Origin: Lacrimispora sphenoides
Lineage (GTDB): Bacteria; Bacillota; Clostridia; Lachnospirales; Lachnospiraceae
Assembly: GCF_900105215.1 (NCBI RefSeq)
Contig: NZ_FOIP01000002.1
Location: 496,001-560,000, forward strand
DNA: 64,000 nt
Reading direction: 5' to 3'
In this document: piece by piece, positions 43,953 to 53,140 of the stretch
How positions within the stretch are numbered: the stretch's first letter is position 1
Layout: each line of letters starts with the position of its first letter
Made by a program: the position numbers and the translations under genes
The notes under the pieces: generated by a model
What the model saw: only the letters and a program-made list of their open reading frames with translations
Told to the model about the DNA's origin: nothing
The model's database searches: none

Positions 43953-45320
43953 ATGTTCTATAATAGTAATGGGAGAAAAATCAGCTCCTGCAATGAAGAC
44001 AATGGTTTTACGGAAAGGTATTTGAATCCATCTGATATTTATATTGTCACAGGTTATCAGATAGAAGTATTTATAAAAAGTCTGAATTCTCCGATTGGGA
44101 TGGTTTTTAATGAAAACGGGGAGATCCTGGTGGCTGATTCCGGTTTGGCTTCCGGAAATCCCCGGATATTGCAGATGATCAATGGTCAGTTTGAAACGAT
44201 CGCAGATGATTTTATTACCCCCATATCAGGGATTAATTATTTAAACGGTGTGATCTACGTATCGCACAGAGGATTTATCACAAAGATATACAAAGATGGT
44301 ACAAGGCAGAATATCATTATGGGGCTGCCCAGCAACGGCGATAACTATAACAGCCCGGTTACCTTTTCTCCGGATAATAAGATGTATTTCGGACAAGGAA
44401 CGGTGACTAACAGCGGTGTTGTTGGGAATGACAATGAGTGGGTGACAGTTTCTCCTCTTCTGTGTGATTACACAGGAGATTACACCATGCTTTATGGACA
44501 AAACTTCGCAACAAATAACATACTGACAGAAGGCTTGCCCGATGATATCGCTTTAACGGGGGCTTTTTCTCCCTATGGCATTCCCAATATAGAGTACGAG
44601 ATCAGAAAGCGGTATATCAAGGCGTCGGGAAGTATTCTAAGGGCAAATCTTGACGGCTCCAACTTAGAACAGGTCGCATGGGGATTCAGAAATCCTTCTT
44701 ACCTAAGATTTGACTACAGCGGTCAGTTGTATGCGGTCAATAACGGTTATCAGGCAGTGGGAAGTAGGCCCATCGAGAATGCTACAGATGATTTTTATTA
44801 TATTACACCTAATTTGTGGTATGGATGGCCGGATTATTCCGGAGGCGAACCCGTAAACTCGCCGCGTTTTACGCCTAGTGGAGGTGTACAGCCTTCTCTT
44901 CTCTTTAAAAATCAGCCCAATATTCCCCCAAGGCCCTACGTGACTTTTCCGCCCAATTCCTCCATAAGAGGGTTTGAATTTAACTATAATCCCAAATTCG
45001 GTCCCTACGGGGATGTGTACATCGCTGAATATGGCAGCACCATACACACCCAGGTCGGCGATACCATATCTTATGCGAATGCAGGACACAGAATATCCAA
45101 AATCGATATGAAATCCAGGACCATCAGCACGTTTGCTATCAATCGAACTGGGTTTCCGTCCTCTTTGTCAAACGGAGGAGGTCTTGAGAGACCGGTCCAT
45201 CTGTTATTCGGTCCTGACGGGGCAATGTATATCGTAGATACCGGACTGAATATTCAGGGGAACCCGGATGTGTTTATTCCGAATACGGGGGTCATCTGGA
45301 GAGTAACCCGGACGGATTAG
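43953..45320 (+). CDS. Cytosolic beta-propeller, sugar-dehydrogenase-like protein
   Basis: The 455-residue protein consists of propeller blades with repeated MVFNENGEILVADSG, VTFSPDNKMYFGQG, LRFDYSGQLYAVNNG and LLFGPDGAMYIVDTG strands, like glucose/sorbosone dehydrogenase or NHL proteins. PQQ use is unlikely in this anaerobe and the ligands are not clear, so activity is uncertain. There is no signal peptide. Only a weak GGAAA precedes the ATG. It lies just after korB with no terminator seen and ends 30-40 bp before cassette copy D. Confidence 0.65.
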   Translation: MFYNSNGRKISSCNEDNGFTERYLNPSDIYIVTGYQIEVFIKSLNSPIGMVFNENGEILVADSGLASGNPRILQMINGQFETIADDFITPISGINYLNGVIYVSHRGFITKIYKDGTRQNIIMGLPSNGDNYNSPVTFSPDNKMYFGQGTVTNSGVVGNDNEWVTVSPLLCDYTGDYTMLYGQNFATNNILTEGLPDDIALTGAFSPYGIPNIEYEIRKRYIKASGSILRANLDGSNLEQVAWGFRNPSYLRFDYSGQLYAVNNGYQAVGSRPIENATDDFYYITPNLWYGWPDYSGGEPVNSPRFTPSGGVQPSLLFKNQPNIPPRPYVTFPPNSSIRGFEFNYNPKFGPYGDVYIAEYGSTIHTQVGDTISYANAGHRISKIDMKSRTISTFAINRTGFPSSLSNGGGLERPVHLLFGPDGAMYIVDTGLNIQGNPDVFIPNTGVIWRVTRTD

Positions 45321-45349
45321 TGCAAAAAATAGTACCTTCGAAAAAGAAA

Positions 45350-45480
45350 GGAATACCTACTATCTCCATTTATAGGCCGCAGGCATGAATGCTTGCGGCT
45401 TTCATTTTATCTTATAGAGACTGGACACTTGGTAAGAAGCAAAGACAAATGATGAAAGGTATATTTTCAGCTATCGGTAT
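45350..45480 (+). repeat. tRNA 3'-end remnant plus post-tRNA cassette, copy D
   Basis: CTACTATCTCCA matches 11 of 12 bases of the tRNA-Ala acceptor end. Then come GGCCGCAGGC/GCTTGCGGCTT, CTTATAGAGACTGGACACTTGG, AAAGACAAAT and GATGAAAGGTATATTTTCAGC, parallel to copies A and B. It marks the right edge of the accretion zone. Confidence 0.75.
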
Positions 45481-45519
45481 CCCTCCTTTTAATTTCGAAA
45501 CAAATTCTGTCAGTTCAAA

Positions 45520-46473
45520 TCACCGCTGAAGAATGTGAACAGCAAAGCCTCCGACTTCCTCTTCAAAATAGATTACAATCATTTTATCATGATTGAATTT
45601 TGCAGAAGCTTCATTGAACTTATAACCTGCTGTTTCAAAATAATTTTTTGCACGGACAATGGAGTTGGTGGCGATAGCGATATGACCTTTCGTACCGAAG
45701 TAAGGAGGTTTCATACATTCAATGGCAGTTCCGGCAAATATGGAACCGGCTCCTGATCTTTTTTGAAATCCGAACATTGCCTCAAATATTCCCGCTGTTT
45801 TTTCTGCTTCCTCATCGGTACTGAGGTTTATTCCAATATGGGTGAATTCGAAACCCAGCATAGTCTGGATGGCCTTCGCTGTCAGCTCGTGTATTTTTTC
45901 AAATTCCCCTGCTTGAATCAATTCCTGTTCCACCATAAAGTTGCAGGCCAGAATATTATCGAAAGCCGGATAGGAATTGCTGTTTTTCTCATTAATGCCG
46001 TCAGCCGGAATGAAGTTTATGTGATTATAGGATGAATACGTGGTCTGGTTCATATGGAGGCCCCTATCCTGTCCGGCAGAGGAAACTTTTACAGCGTCAA
46101 GCCCAAATGAAATTGCCGTTTCAACATCGTCCGGAGTGGAAACACCCGGTATTACTGGTATGGCCCTGTCGATACAATATTTTACAACAGATGATGAGAA
46201 CTCCGGACTAACGATAAATTTTGCTCCTGCATTAACTGCGAGGCTGGCCTGTGCGGCTGTCAGAATGTCGCCGGCTCCGATCAGCATTTGGGGAAACCGT
46301 TCTGTCATTATGCGAATGGATTCTTCGGCTGCGTTGGTGGAGAGGGGAATTTCTACACAGTGAATCCCCCCGCCGCAGAGAGCCTCTGCAAGAGGAACCG
46401 CGTTTTTTACATCATCAAGTACTGCAACCGGCATAATGCCGATTTTATGAATCCTATTCAGAATTTCATTCAT
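45520..46473 (-). CDS. KDPG/KHG-aldolase-like domain fused to a VOC domain
   Basis: Residues 1-205 follow the KDPG aldolase barrel: catalytic Glu in HCVEIPLST, GAGDILTAAQA, GVSTPDDVE and the Schiff-base Lys in DAVKVSSAG. Several substrate-site residues differ from E. coli Eda by my alignment: Arg49 to Ser, Phe135 to Ser, Thr161 to Ala (IPADGI for CPTGGI), Ser184 to Asn. Residues 207-317 form a VOC/glyoxalase-like domain (FTHIGINLSTDEEAEKTAGI, GHIAIATN, EEEVGGFAVHIL). The fusion and the altered pocket suggest a new aldol substrate. It is divergent from the transporter/dehydratase operon and probably serves it. AAGGAG lies upstream of the ATG. Confidence 0.8.
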   Translation of the reverse strand: MNEILNRIHKIGIMPVAVLDDVKNAVPLAEALCGGGIHCVEIPLSTNAAEESIRIMTERFPQMLIGAGDILTAAQASLAVNAGAKFIVSPEFSSSVVKYCIDRAIPVIPGVSTPDDVETAISFGLDAVKVSSAGQDRGLHMNQTTYSSYNHINFIPADGINEKNSNSYPAFDNILACNFMVEQELIQAGEFEKIHELTAKAIQTMLGFEFTHIGINLSTDEEAEKTAGIFEAMFGFQKRSGAGSIFAGTAIECMKPPYFGTKGHIAIATNSIVRAKNYFETAGYKFNEASAKFNHDKMIVIYFEEEVGGFAVHILQR

Positions 46474-46531
46474 AGTTGAATACTCCTTAATTACGATAAT
46501 TTATAGTGTTTTATTAATCCTGATTATCTAA

Positions 46532-46559
46532 ATTATACTCACATCTTTATCGTTGTCAA
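46532..46559 (-). promoter_or_regulatory. Promoter of the aldolase-VOC gene
   Basis: On the minus strand TTGACA, 16 bp, TATAAT. The spacer starts ACGATAAAG, related to the ACGATAACA of the cre-like site in the opposite operon leader. Confidence 0.75.
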
Positions 46560-46639
46560 CAAAAAGGCATAAAAAACGCTGTATATGACAACCTTTTCAT
46601 ATACTAAATAAATATTTTAAAAAAGTTTTTTTGTATATA

Positions 46640-46668
46640 TTGACATAAATATAAAAAAGATGTATGAT
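46640..46668 (+). promoter_or_regulatory. Promoter of the Liv-type transporter/catabolic operon
   Basis: TTGACA, 17 bp, TATGAT; transcription would start near 46675, giving a leader of about 180 nt. Confidence 0.8.
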
Positions 46669-46675
46669 GTTTTTG

Positions 46676-46731
46676 AATTTAAAGAGTGATATTTGAGCGA
46701 AATAGCGAAAAATACTCTTTAAATTTTTTAA
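46676..46731 (+). terminator. Leader hairpin with T run
   Basis: AATTTAAAGAGT and ACTCTTTAAATT are perfect 12-bp arms around a 26-nt loop, followed by TTTTT. It forms at the very start of the transcript and could attenuate the operon. AT-rich pairs make it modest in strength. Confidence 0.55.
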
Positions 46732-46739
46732 AAATCAGT

Positions 46740-46755
46740 ATGAAAACGATAACAT
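46740..46755 (+). promoter_or_regulatory. Catabolite-responsive element (cre)-like site
   Basis: ATGAAAACGATAACAT fits the cre consensus WTGNNARCGNWWWCAW at every position. It lies about 65 bp inside the transcript, a roadblock position for CcpA. The operon's own LacI-type regulator could use the same site. Confidence 0.65.
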
Positions 46756-46857
46756 ATTGATGGTTAAAAGGGAAACTGTCAAAGTATCACGAAAAAACGG
46801 AGGAAAGTATCTGACAAGGGGTGCTTATTCTTTCAAAAGAGAAAAGGAGAAGTGTAT

Positions 46858-48075
46858 ATGAAAAAAGCAATAGCAATTATTTGTGCGGGTCTGATGACAT
46901 TCAATCTGGCGGCATGCGGAAGTTCCCAGACGCCTTCAACCACCGCTGCAAATGCAGCATCATCAGGAACAGAAACCAAAGCGGGGGGAACGGCAACGGA
47001 TGGAGAAATCTTAATCGGATGTCTCCAGGACATTACGGGCGCTACTTCCAGCCTTGGCCAGATGGTGCAGGCAGGAGCGCAGTGGGCCGTGGATGAAATC
47101 AATGAGAATGGCGGAGTAAAAGGGAAAAAGCTTGTTATGAACACCTATGATACCAAGGCGGATGTAACAGAAGCTATTAACGCATATACAAAAGCGGTTA
47201 CTTCTGACAAGGTTTCCCTTATCGTAGGACCGCCAGTTGCAAATATCGCTCTGGCTATTAAGGAAACCTCGGAGCAGTATGAAGTTCCGGTTATGGGCCT
47301 TGCCATGGATCCCAGCGCACAGCTTAAGGCGGATGGCACTCCATATAAGAACATGTTCTGTTTTCAGCCCAATGCGATCCAGCAGGGAGCCATTATGGCA
47401 AAGTACGCTATGAAGAACGGCTTTAAGACCTTCGGCGTTATTTATAATGAAAGTAATGCCTACTCGCTTTCTTTGAAAGATCCTTTCATTTCCACAATTA
47501 CTGAAAACGGCGGTACGGTTGATGGGAAACAGCAGGTTGCTTATAATGCAAACGATACAGACTTTAAAACCTTACTGTCCCCTATCGTGAATGCAAATGT
47601 TGATGCCATCTATGCACCAAACTACACCAAGGATCTTGTAAACATTGTTACGGCAGCACGTGCGCTGGGATATGAAGGCGCAATCATCTGCGGCCTGGAT
47701 GCATGTCCGCCTTTCAACACTATGCTTGGCGGTAGCAGTGATGGCGTATACTGCATTAACAATGTGGATGACACGGAGCCGGAGCTTCAGAAAATGATTG
47801 CAGCGGTTAAAGAAAAAACAGGGGTAGAAGCTACCAACAAATTTTTCCTTGGATATGACATCGTTAAAATTGCAGTTAAGTGTCTGGAAGAAACAGGAAC
47901 AGATGACCCTGCTGCTCTTCGTACTGCGATTGAAAATGTAAAGGATTTTAAAGGCCTTACCGGAAATATCTCCATTGATCCAAATACTCATATGACTACC
48001 GGTCTTGATATGGTTATGTTTACCTATGAAGGAACAACACCAAAAATGTTGGAAAGATTCAGCTCAGATAACTAA
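46858..48075 (+). CDS. ABC transporter substrate-binding lipoprotein (LivK-like)
   Basis: From ATG 46858 (AAAGGAGA) the 405-residue protein has a lipoprotein signal ending in the lipobox LAAC, then a low-complexity linker and a type I periplasmic-binding fold (EILIGCLQDITGATSSLGQM, GAQWAVDEINENGGVKG, VSLIVGPPVANIALAI). It is the receptor of the Liv-type importer that follows. Liv systems also take up aromatic acids, urea and other small organic acids, so the ligand need not be an amino acid. Confidence 0.9.
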   Translation: MKKAIAIICAGLMTFNLAACGSSQTPSTTAANAASSGTETKAGGTATDGEILIGCLQDITGATSSLGQMVQAGAQWAVDEINENGGVKGKKLVMNTYDTKADVTEAINAYTKAVTSDKVSLIVGPPVANIALAIKETSEQYEVPVMGLAMDPSAQLKADGTPYKNMFCFQPNAIQQGAIMAKYAMKNGFKTFGVIYNESNAYSLSLKDPFISTITENGGTVDGKQQVAYNANDTDFKTLLSPIVNANVDAIYAPNYTKDLVNIVTAARALGYEGAIICGLDACPPFNTMLGGSSDGVYCINNVDDTEPELQKMIAAVKEKTGVEATNKFFLGYDIVKIAVKCLEETGTDDPAALRTAIENVKDFKGLTGNISIDPNTHMTTGLDMVMFTYEGTTPKMLERFSSDN

Positions 48076-48102
48076 AGCTTTTAAAATGGATGGAGGCATA
48101 TC

Positions 48103-48975
48103 ATGTCACTGCAGATTATAATCAACGGCCTTGCGACGGGATCTGTCTACGCGCTGATTGCGACAGGCTTTTCATTGATATTTAATGTTTTAAAGTTTTC
48201 AAATTTTTCTCATGGTGCTACCATGACGCTGTGTGCGTTTGTTGGATACTTTTTGGTAGCTTCCAAAGGACTGGGGTTGATTCCGACAATTCTGGTTGCG
48301 ATAGTAACGGGCGGCTGCATTGCACTGATTGGAGAATTTGTGGCATTTCGCCGTATAATACAGCGTAACAGCTCTTCCGTATACTTTTTCGTTTCCTCTA
48401 TTACATTAGGAACGCTGTATGAAGGACTTGTTACCTTGAAAGTTGGGGCAAATTTTTACAGCTATCCTCAGTTCTTTAAAAAGGCGGCAATTAAGTTTGG
48501 GTCGGTTGTTGTTTCTACATCAGATCTCCTGATGTTCTGCACCAGCGCTGTTGCACTCCTTGTACTGGCCTATATTATTCAGAAAACCAGAATCGGCAGG
48601 GCACTCCGAAGCGTCAGTTTTGACAGGGATACTGCGAACCTGATGGGTATTGATGCTACACGGATTATTCAGTTTGCGTTTGTGGTTTCAGGTGCTCTTG
48701 CCGGACTTGCAGGTGTATTTCTGGGCATTAACTACACATTGTATCCGACTCTGGGCGGCCTGGTAGTAAAAGGATTTATTGCTTCGGTAATCGGAGGTCT
48801 GGGAAGTCTGCCGGGCGCGATCATCGGAGCCGTGCTTCTCGGGCTGCTTGAGACACTGTTAATCAGTACTGTGGGTTCGGGATACACCCCGGTATTTATT
48901 TTCCTTATTATGCTTGTATTTTTGTTACTCCGCCCAAGCGGAATTGCCGGCAGCAATATTCAGGAAAAGGCATAG
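48103..48975 (+). CDS. livH: Liv-type ABC permease LivH
   Basis: The 290-residue protein has about eight TM helices, the ATGSVYALIATGFSLIFNVL start and the LRSVSFDRDTANLMGID coupling segment. AATGGATGGAGG lies upstream of the ATG. It pairs with LivM to make the pore. Confidence 0.92.
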   Translation: MSLQIIINGLATGSVYALIATGFSLIFNVLKFSNFSHGATMTLCAFVGYFLVASKGLGLIPTILVAIVTGGCIALIGEFVAFRRIIQRNSSSVYFFVSSITLGTLYEGLVTLKVGANFYSYPQFFKKAAIKFGSVVVSTSDLLMFCTSAVALLVLAYIIQKTRIGRALRSVSFDRDTANLMGIDATRIIQFAFVVSGALAGLAGVFLGINYTLYPTLGGLVVKGFIASVIGGLGSLPGAIIGAVLLGLLETLLISTVGSGYTPVFIFLIMLVFLLLRPSGIAGSNIQEKA

Positions 48976-48987
48976 GGGGTACTCACA

Positions 48988-49851
48988 ATGATATTATACA
49001 TGAATATTTTCACGCAGATATGTATTACGCTTGTAGCAGTTGCGGGCGTGTATGTTCTGACAGGACTTACGGGAATGTTCAGCCTTGGGCAGGCGGCATT
49101 CATGGCAGTTGGAGCTTATGTATCCGGTATTTTTGTCGTAAAACTGGGTGTCCCGTTTCCCCTTGCCTGTATCGCGGCTGTTATAATCGCGGTTGGTATT
49201 GGCTTTGTGGTGGGTATTCCAACCGTGAGGTTAAGGCGGGATTACATATCCCTGGTTACACTTGGATTTGGAGAGGCGATTACCGCTCTGTTAAACAGAA
49301 CGACAAAGCTTACAGGCGGCGCTTCCGGTTTCATCGGTATTCCGAAAAAAACCACAACGCTGATGGCATTCACGTTTGCAGTCATTGCAATCCTGCTGGT
49401 AAACTGGTTTAAAAACAGCAAATACGGACGCCAGTGCATTGCGATCCGGGGAGATGAGCTTGCGGCCAAGGCCATGGGAATCAATGTCCCAAAAATCAAA
49501 ATCACATCGTTCCTATTGAGCGTTGCCCTTACCTCCTTCAGTGGCTGCCTGTATGCTTTCTATATTACATACGTGGATCCCAGCATTTTCGGCTGGAAGA
49601 AGAGCGCCGACTGGGTAATCATGGTTTTCTTCGGAGGCGTGAACAGCCTGACAGGATCAATCCTGGGGGCCACGATCTTAAGCGGTCTCCCGGAAGTGTT
49701 AAGAGGGCTTGCAAATTACAGAAGCATTATTTATGCAATCCTGGTATTGTTAATTATCAACTTTAAACCTTCGGGACTTTTAGGTGAGTATGAGCTTGCA
49801 GATTTGTTAAGAAGAAAAGGCCGGGTAAAGCTGCAGAAGGAGGAAGACTGA
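48988..49851 (+). CDS. livM: Liv-type ABC permease LivM
   Basis: The 287-residue protein shows LTGLTGMFSLGQAAFMAVGA at the start and the coupling loop AIRGDELAAKAMGIN. It starts 12 bp after livH, and its stop overlaps the livG start (TGATG). Confidence 0.92.
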   Translation: MILYMNIFTQICITLVAVAGVYVLTGLTGMFSLGQAAFMAVGAYVSGIFVVKLGVPFPLACIAAVIIAVGIGFVVGIPTVRLRRDYISLVTLGFGEAITALLNRTTKLTGGASGFIGIPKKTTTLMAFTFAVIAILLVNWFKNSKYGRQCIAIRGDELAAKAMGINVPKIKITSFLLSVALTSFSGCLYAFYITYVDPSIFGWKKSADWVIMVFFGGVNSLTGSILGATILSGLPEVLRGLANYRSIIYAILVLLIINFKPSGLLGEYELADLLRRKGRVKLQKEED

Positions 49852-50618
49852 TGAGCTTGCTGGAGGTTAAGAATATTTATAAAAGCTTTGGCGGTGTAAA
49901 GGCTATTCAGGATTTTTCTATCCGTGCAGATGCAGGAGAGATCCATGGAATTATAGGACCAAACGGAGCCGGAAAAACAACTATTTTCAATGTTATATCC
50001 AATGTATACACGGCGGATCAGGGAACTGTGATGCTGGATGGGAAGGATGTAACCAGAAAAGAACAATATCTCGTTACGAGAGAAGGAATGGGACGCACCT
50101 TTCAGAATATCCGCTTATTTAAGGGACTTACCGTATTGCAGAATGTTATGTGCGCATTTGATCCCCAGTCGAAGTATTCCATAATCGGAGGCCTTTTTCC
50201 AACACCGAAACGCAAAAGCGAGGAAAAGAGAGGAATTGAACTTTGCGAACATTACCTGGAAATGGTGGGGATGGCTGACTATAAGAATGAACGGCCGGAA
50301 AACCTGGCCTATGGCATGCAGCGCCGTATTGAGATCGCAAGGGCGCTGACGTGTAATCCAAAGGTACTGCTCTTAGATGAGCCGGCTGCCGGACTGAATC
50401 CTACAGAGGTCCAGGAATTGACGGAGTTGATTTCAAGACTTTCCAAAGATATTGGATTCGCAATTCTTTTGATAGAACACAGGCTGGAGCTGGTTATGAC
50501 CATTTCACACATCATTCATGTCCAGAACTTCGGAAAGACGATTGCAGTGGGTACCCCTGCAGAAATACAGAGAAATCCTGAAGTAATTGAGGCGTATCTT
50601 GGAAAGGAGGAGGGATAA
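49851..50618 (+). CDS. livG: Liv-type ABC ATPase LivG
   Basis: The 255-residue ATPase has Walker A GPNGAGKT, the Q-loop GRTFQNIRLF, signature LAYGMQRRIEIARAL and Walker B VLLLDEPAAGLNP. The LAYG form replaces LSGG, as usual in LivG. AGGAGG is inside livM. Confidence 0.93.
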   Translation: MSLLEVKNIYKSFGGVKAIQDFSIRADAGEIHGIIGPNGAGKTTIFNVISNVYTADQGTVMLDGKDVTRKEQYLVTREGMGRTFQNIRLFKGLTVLQNVMCAFDPQSKYSIIGGLFPTPKRKSEEKRGIELCEHYLEMVGMADYKNERPENLAYGMQRRIEIARALTCNPKVLLLDEPAAGLNPTEVQELTELISRLSKDIGFAILLIEHRLELVMTISHIIHVQNFGKTIAVGTPAEIQRNPEVIEAYLGKEEG

Positions 50619-50621
50619 CAC

Positions 50622-51326
50622 ATGGCAATGCTGAAAGTAATGGATTTAAGCGTCACCTATGGTCATGTCAGGGCACTGAAAAAGGTCCATGTGGAAGCGG
50701 ATGAAGGGCAGATTGTCAGTATCATCGGTTCCAATGGAGCAGGAAAGACCTCCCTCCTGCGGACCATCTCCGGTCTGGTGAAACCGGTCGAAGGAACCAT
50801 CGAATTCCTGGGGGAGGCAATACCTTCCAAGTCTAACAAAATCGTTGCGAAAGGAATTGTACACGTGCCGGAGGGACGTAAAACCTTCTCAGGCCTTACC
50901 ATTCGTGATAACCTGCTGGTCGGCGGGTATTTACATCATAGAAAACAGCTGGAAAAAGATATCGAAGAGCAGTTTAAGCGTTTCCCTATTCTGAAAGAAA
51001 GAGAGCACCAGTTTGCCGGAACTCTCTCGGGCGGCGAGCAGCAGATGCTGGCTATCAGCAGAGGACTTATGGAGCATCCCAGGATTTTGCTGCTTGATGA
51101 ACCCAGCCTTGGACTTGCGCCAATTATTGTAAACCAGGTATATGATTTAATTAAGGAGATCCGGGATTCCGGAATTACCGTGCTGCTTGTTGAGCAGAAT
51201 GCGAGAAAAGCGCTTTCGATCTGTGATAAAGCATATGTTCTTGAAAACGGTATGGTAAACATCTGCGGAACAGGTGAAGAACTGATGAAGTCTGATGTTG
51301 TAAGGAAAGCTTATCTGGGAGGTTGA
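50622..51326 (+). CDS. livF: Liv-type ABC ATPase LivF
   Basis: The 234-residue ATPase has Walker A GSNGAGKT, signature [16 protein letters not shown] and Walker [14 protein letters not shown]. It starts 3 bp after livG with AAAGGAGGAGG upstream and ends about 50 bp before the dehydratase gene. Confidence 0.93.
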   Translation: MAMLKVMDLSVTYGHVRALKKVHVEADEGQIVSIIGSNGAGKTSLLRTISGLVKPVEGTIEFLGEAIPSKSNKIVAKGIVHVPEGRKTFSGLTIRDNLLVGGYLHHRKQLEKDIEEQFKRFPILKEREHQFAGTLSGGEQQMLAISRGLMEHPRILLLDEPSLGLAPIIVNQVYDLIKEIRDSGITVLLVEQNARKALSICDKAYVLENGMVNICGTGEELMKSDVVRKAYLGG

Positions 51327-51375
51327 TACAGCGTCATTAAGTATCAATTTAGGGATAATGACAGGAGGAGAAAAG

Positions 51376-53034
51376 ATGATACGTCAGTGGAATGAAGAGT
51401 CTATGGATCATCGCAATACACTGCTTTATGCGATGGGAATATCGCCTGAGGATGCGGCCAGACCTATAATCGGCCTGGTAAACTCATGGAATGAAATGAA
51501 TCCGGGACATTTCCCCTTTAAAGATGTCATCGCAGAGATGAAGGAGGAAATCTATAAAGCCGGTGGACTTGCACTGGAACTTCCTATCACCGGTGTCTGT
51601 GACGGAATTTGCTCCAATACACCGGGGGACCGTTACACGCTTCCGGCCAGAGATCTGGTATCGAGTGAAGTGGAGACGGTTGCAGAATTAAACATGCTGG
51701 AAGGCATGATTATCATGGCAACCTGTGACAAAGTTGTTCCGGGTATGATCATGGGCGCTTTGAGGGTGGATATTCCAACCGTTATGTTTACAGGCGGATA
51801 CATGGCTGCAGGTCATTATAAGGGGAAAATGCTGACTCTGACCCATACAAAGCAGGCTTATGCAGCCTACATTGCGGGTGATATGAGCGAAGAGGATTAC
51901 AAAGGAATCGTGAGAAATGCCTGCCCGACTCCGGGAGCCTGTCCCTTTATGGGAACGGCGAATACCATGTGCGCCATGGCCGAAGTTCTTGGCCTTTCTC
52001 CTCACGGTAATGCAAGTGTCCGCAGCCAGACCCCCCGGTGGCATGAGATGGCAAGGGAAGCGGCTGAAAAGATTGTGGAGGCAGTAAAGGAAGAAAGACG
52101 GCCAAGTGATTTTATAGAACAAAAGAGCTTTGAGAACGTCGTACGCTATATGATGGCAACGGGAGGTTCTACCAACAGCCTGCTTCACATCCCGGCACTT
52201 GCACGTCAGGTAAAATGCGATATTGTCCCTGAAACCTTTGATAGAATCAGCCGTGAAGTGCCCGTTATCAGCACCATTTATCCCAACCATCCAACTTATA
52301 CAATGGAAGAATTTGATGCGGCCGGAGGGCTTGGGGCTGTTGTGAAGGAACTTGCCAAAGCGGGGAAAATCGATACGGCAGCGGGCGGTATGTTCGGCAC
52401 CATCGGCAATAAGGCGGAACTTGCTGAAAATAAGGATATGGATGTGATTCATTCTGTGGAAAATCCCATCCATGAACAGGGTGGACTTGCCGTTCTTCAC
52501 GGCAATATCGGAACGGACAGTGCGATTGTCAAATTCAGTGCGGTAGATCCGGCGGCATGGAAATTTTCTGGACGGGCCAAGTGCTACGATTCTCAGGACG
52601 ATGCCTGGAATGCGATTTTAAGGGATGAAATTGTGGCCGGCGATGTTGTAATCATCCGGTATGAAGGACCGAAGGGCAGCCCGGGAATGCCCCATATGGA
52701 GACATTTATGGCAGCTGTTCTCGGAAAAGGACTTGGCAGCCGGCTTGCCCTTGTATCGGACGGCAGATTTTCGGGAGCAACCGGAGGTCTCGCAATCGGT
52801 CATGTGAGTCCGGAGGCTTATGAAGGCGGAAACCTGGCTTTGATCAAAGACGGAGATATGATTTATATCGATGTTGAGGCGAGAATGCTGACGGTAGATG
52901 TGACGGAAGCGGAATTTGCTGACAGAAGAAAATGTTTCGAACCCGTTCATAAACCGGCTAAGGGGTGGTTAAATCTTTACCGCAAAAATTGTACCTCAGC
53001 ACACCGTGGAGCAACCGTATTTTGGGAAGACTGA
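51376..53034 (+). CDS. IlvD/Edd-family dehydratase (likely sugar-acid type)
   Basis: From ATG 51376 (ACAGGAGGAG) it has 552 residues. Family blocks are [16 protein letters not shown], the cluster/metal ligands in [10 protein letters not shown] and [14 protein letters not shown], and [21 protein letters not shown] at the C-terminus. The enzymes dehydrate 2,3-dihydroxy acids using an Fe-S cluster. No other branched-chain amino-acid gene is near, while a LacI regulator, an epimerase, dehydrogenases and a KDPG-type aldolase are, so aldonate dehydration is the better guess. An ilvD function cannot be excluded. Confidence 0.85.
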   Translation: MIRQWNEESMDHRNTLLYAMGISPEDAARPIIGLVNSWNEMNPGHFPFKDVIAEMKEEIYKAGGLALELPITGVCDGICSNTPGDRYTLPARDLVSSEVETVAELNMLEGMIIMATCDKVVPGMIMGALRVDIPTVMFTGGYMAAGHYKGKMLTLTHTKQAYAAYIAGDMSEEDYKGIVRNACPTPGACPFMGTANTMCAMAEVLGLSPHGNASVRSQTPRWHEMAREAAEKIVEAVKEERRPSDFIEQKSFENVVRYMMATGGSTNSLLHIPALARQVKCDIVPETFDRISREVPVISTIYPNHPTYTMEEFDAAGGLGAVVKELAKAGKIDTAAGGMFGTIGNKAELAENKDMDVIHSVENPIHEQGGLAVLHGNIGTDSAIVKFSAVDPAAWKFSGRAKCYDSQDDAWNAILRDEIVAGDVVIIRYEGPKGSPGMPHMETFMAAVLGKGLGSRLALVSDGRFSGATGGLAIGHVSPEAYEGGNLALIKDGDMIYIDVEARMLTVDVTEAEFADRRKCFEPVHKPAKGWLNLYRKNCTSAHRGATVFWED

Positions 53035-53101
53035 ATGCAATTAAACGACTATGCTGAATTTTCGTGTATATTCTGACAATGTGTGATAAAATTAGGGAAA
53101 A

Positions 53102-53121
53102 GAATCCATATTATGGAATTC
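53102..53121. promoter_or_regulatory. Palindromic site before the lacI-type gene
   Basis: GAATCCATATTATGGAATTC is a near-palindrome just upstream of the regulator's ribosome site, a plausible operator for autoregulation. No binding evidence exists. Confidence 0.4.
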
Positions 53122-53140
53122 ACATATTGAGGTGATTGGA

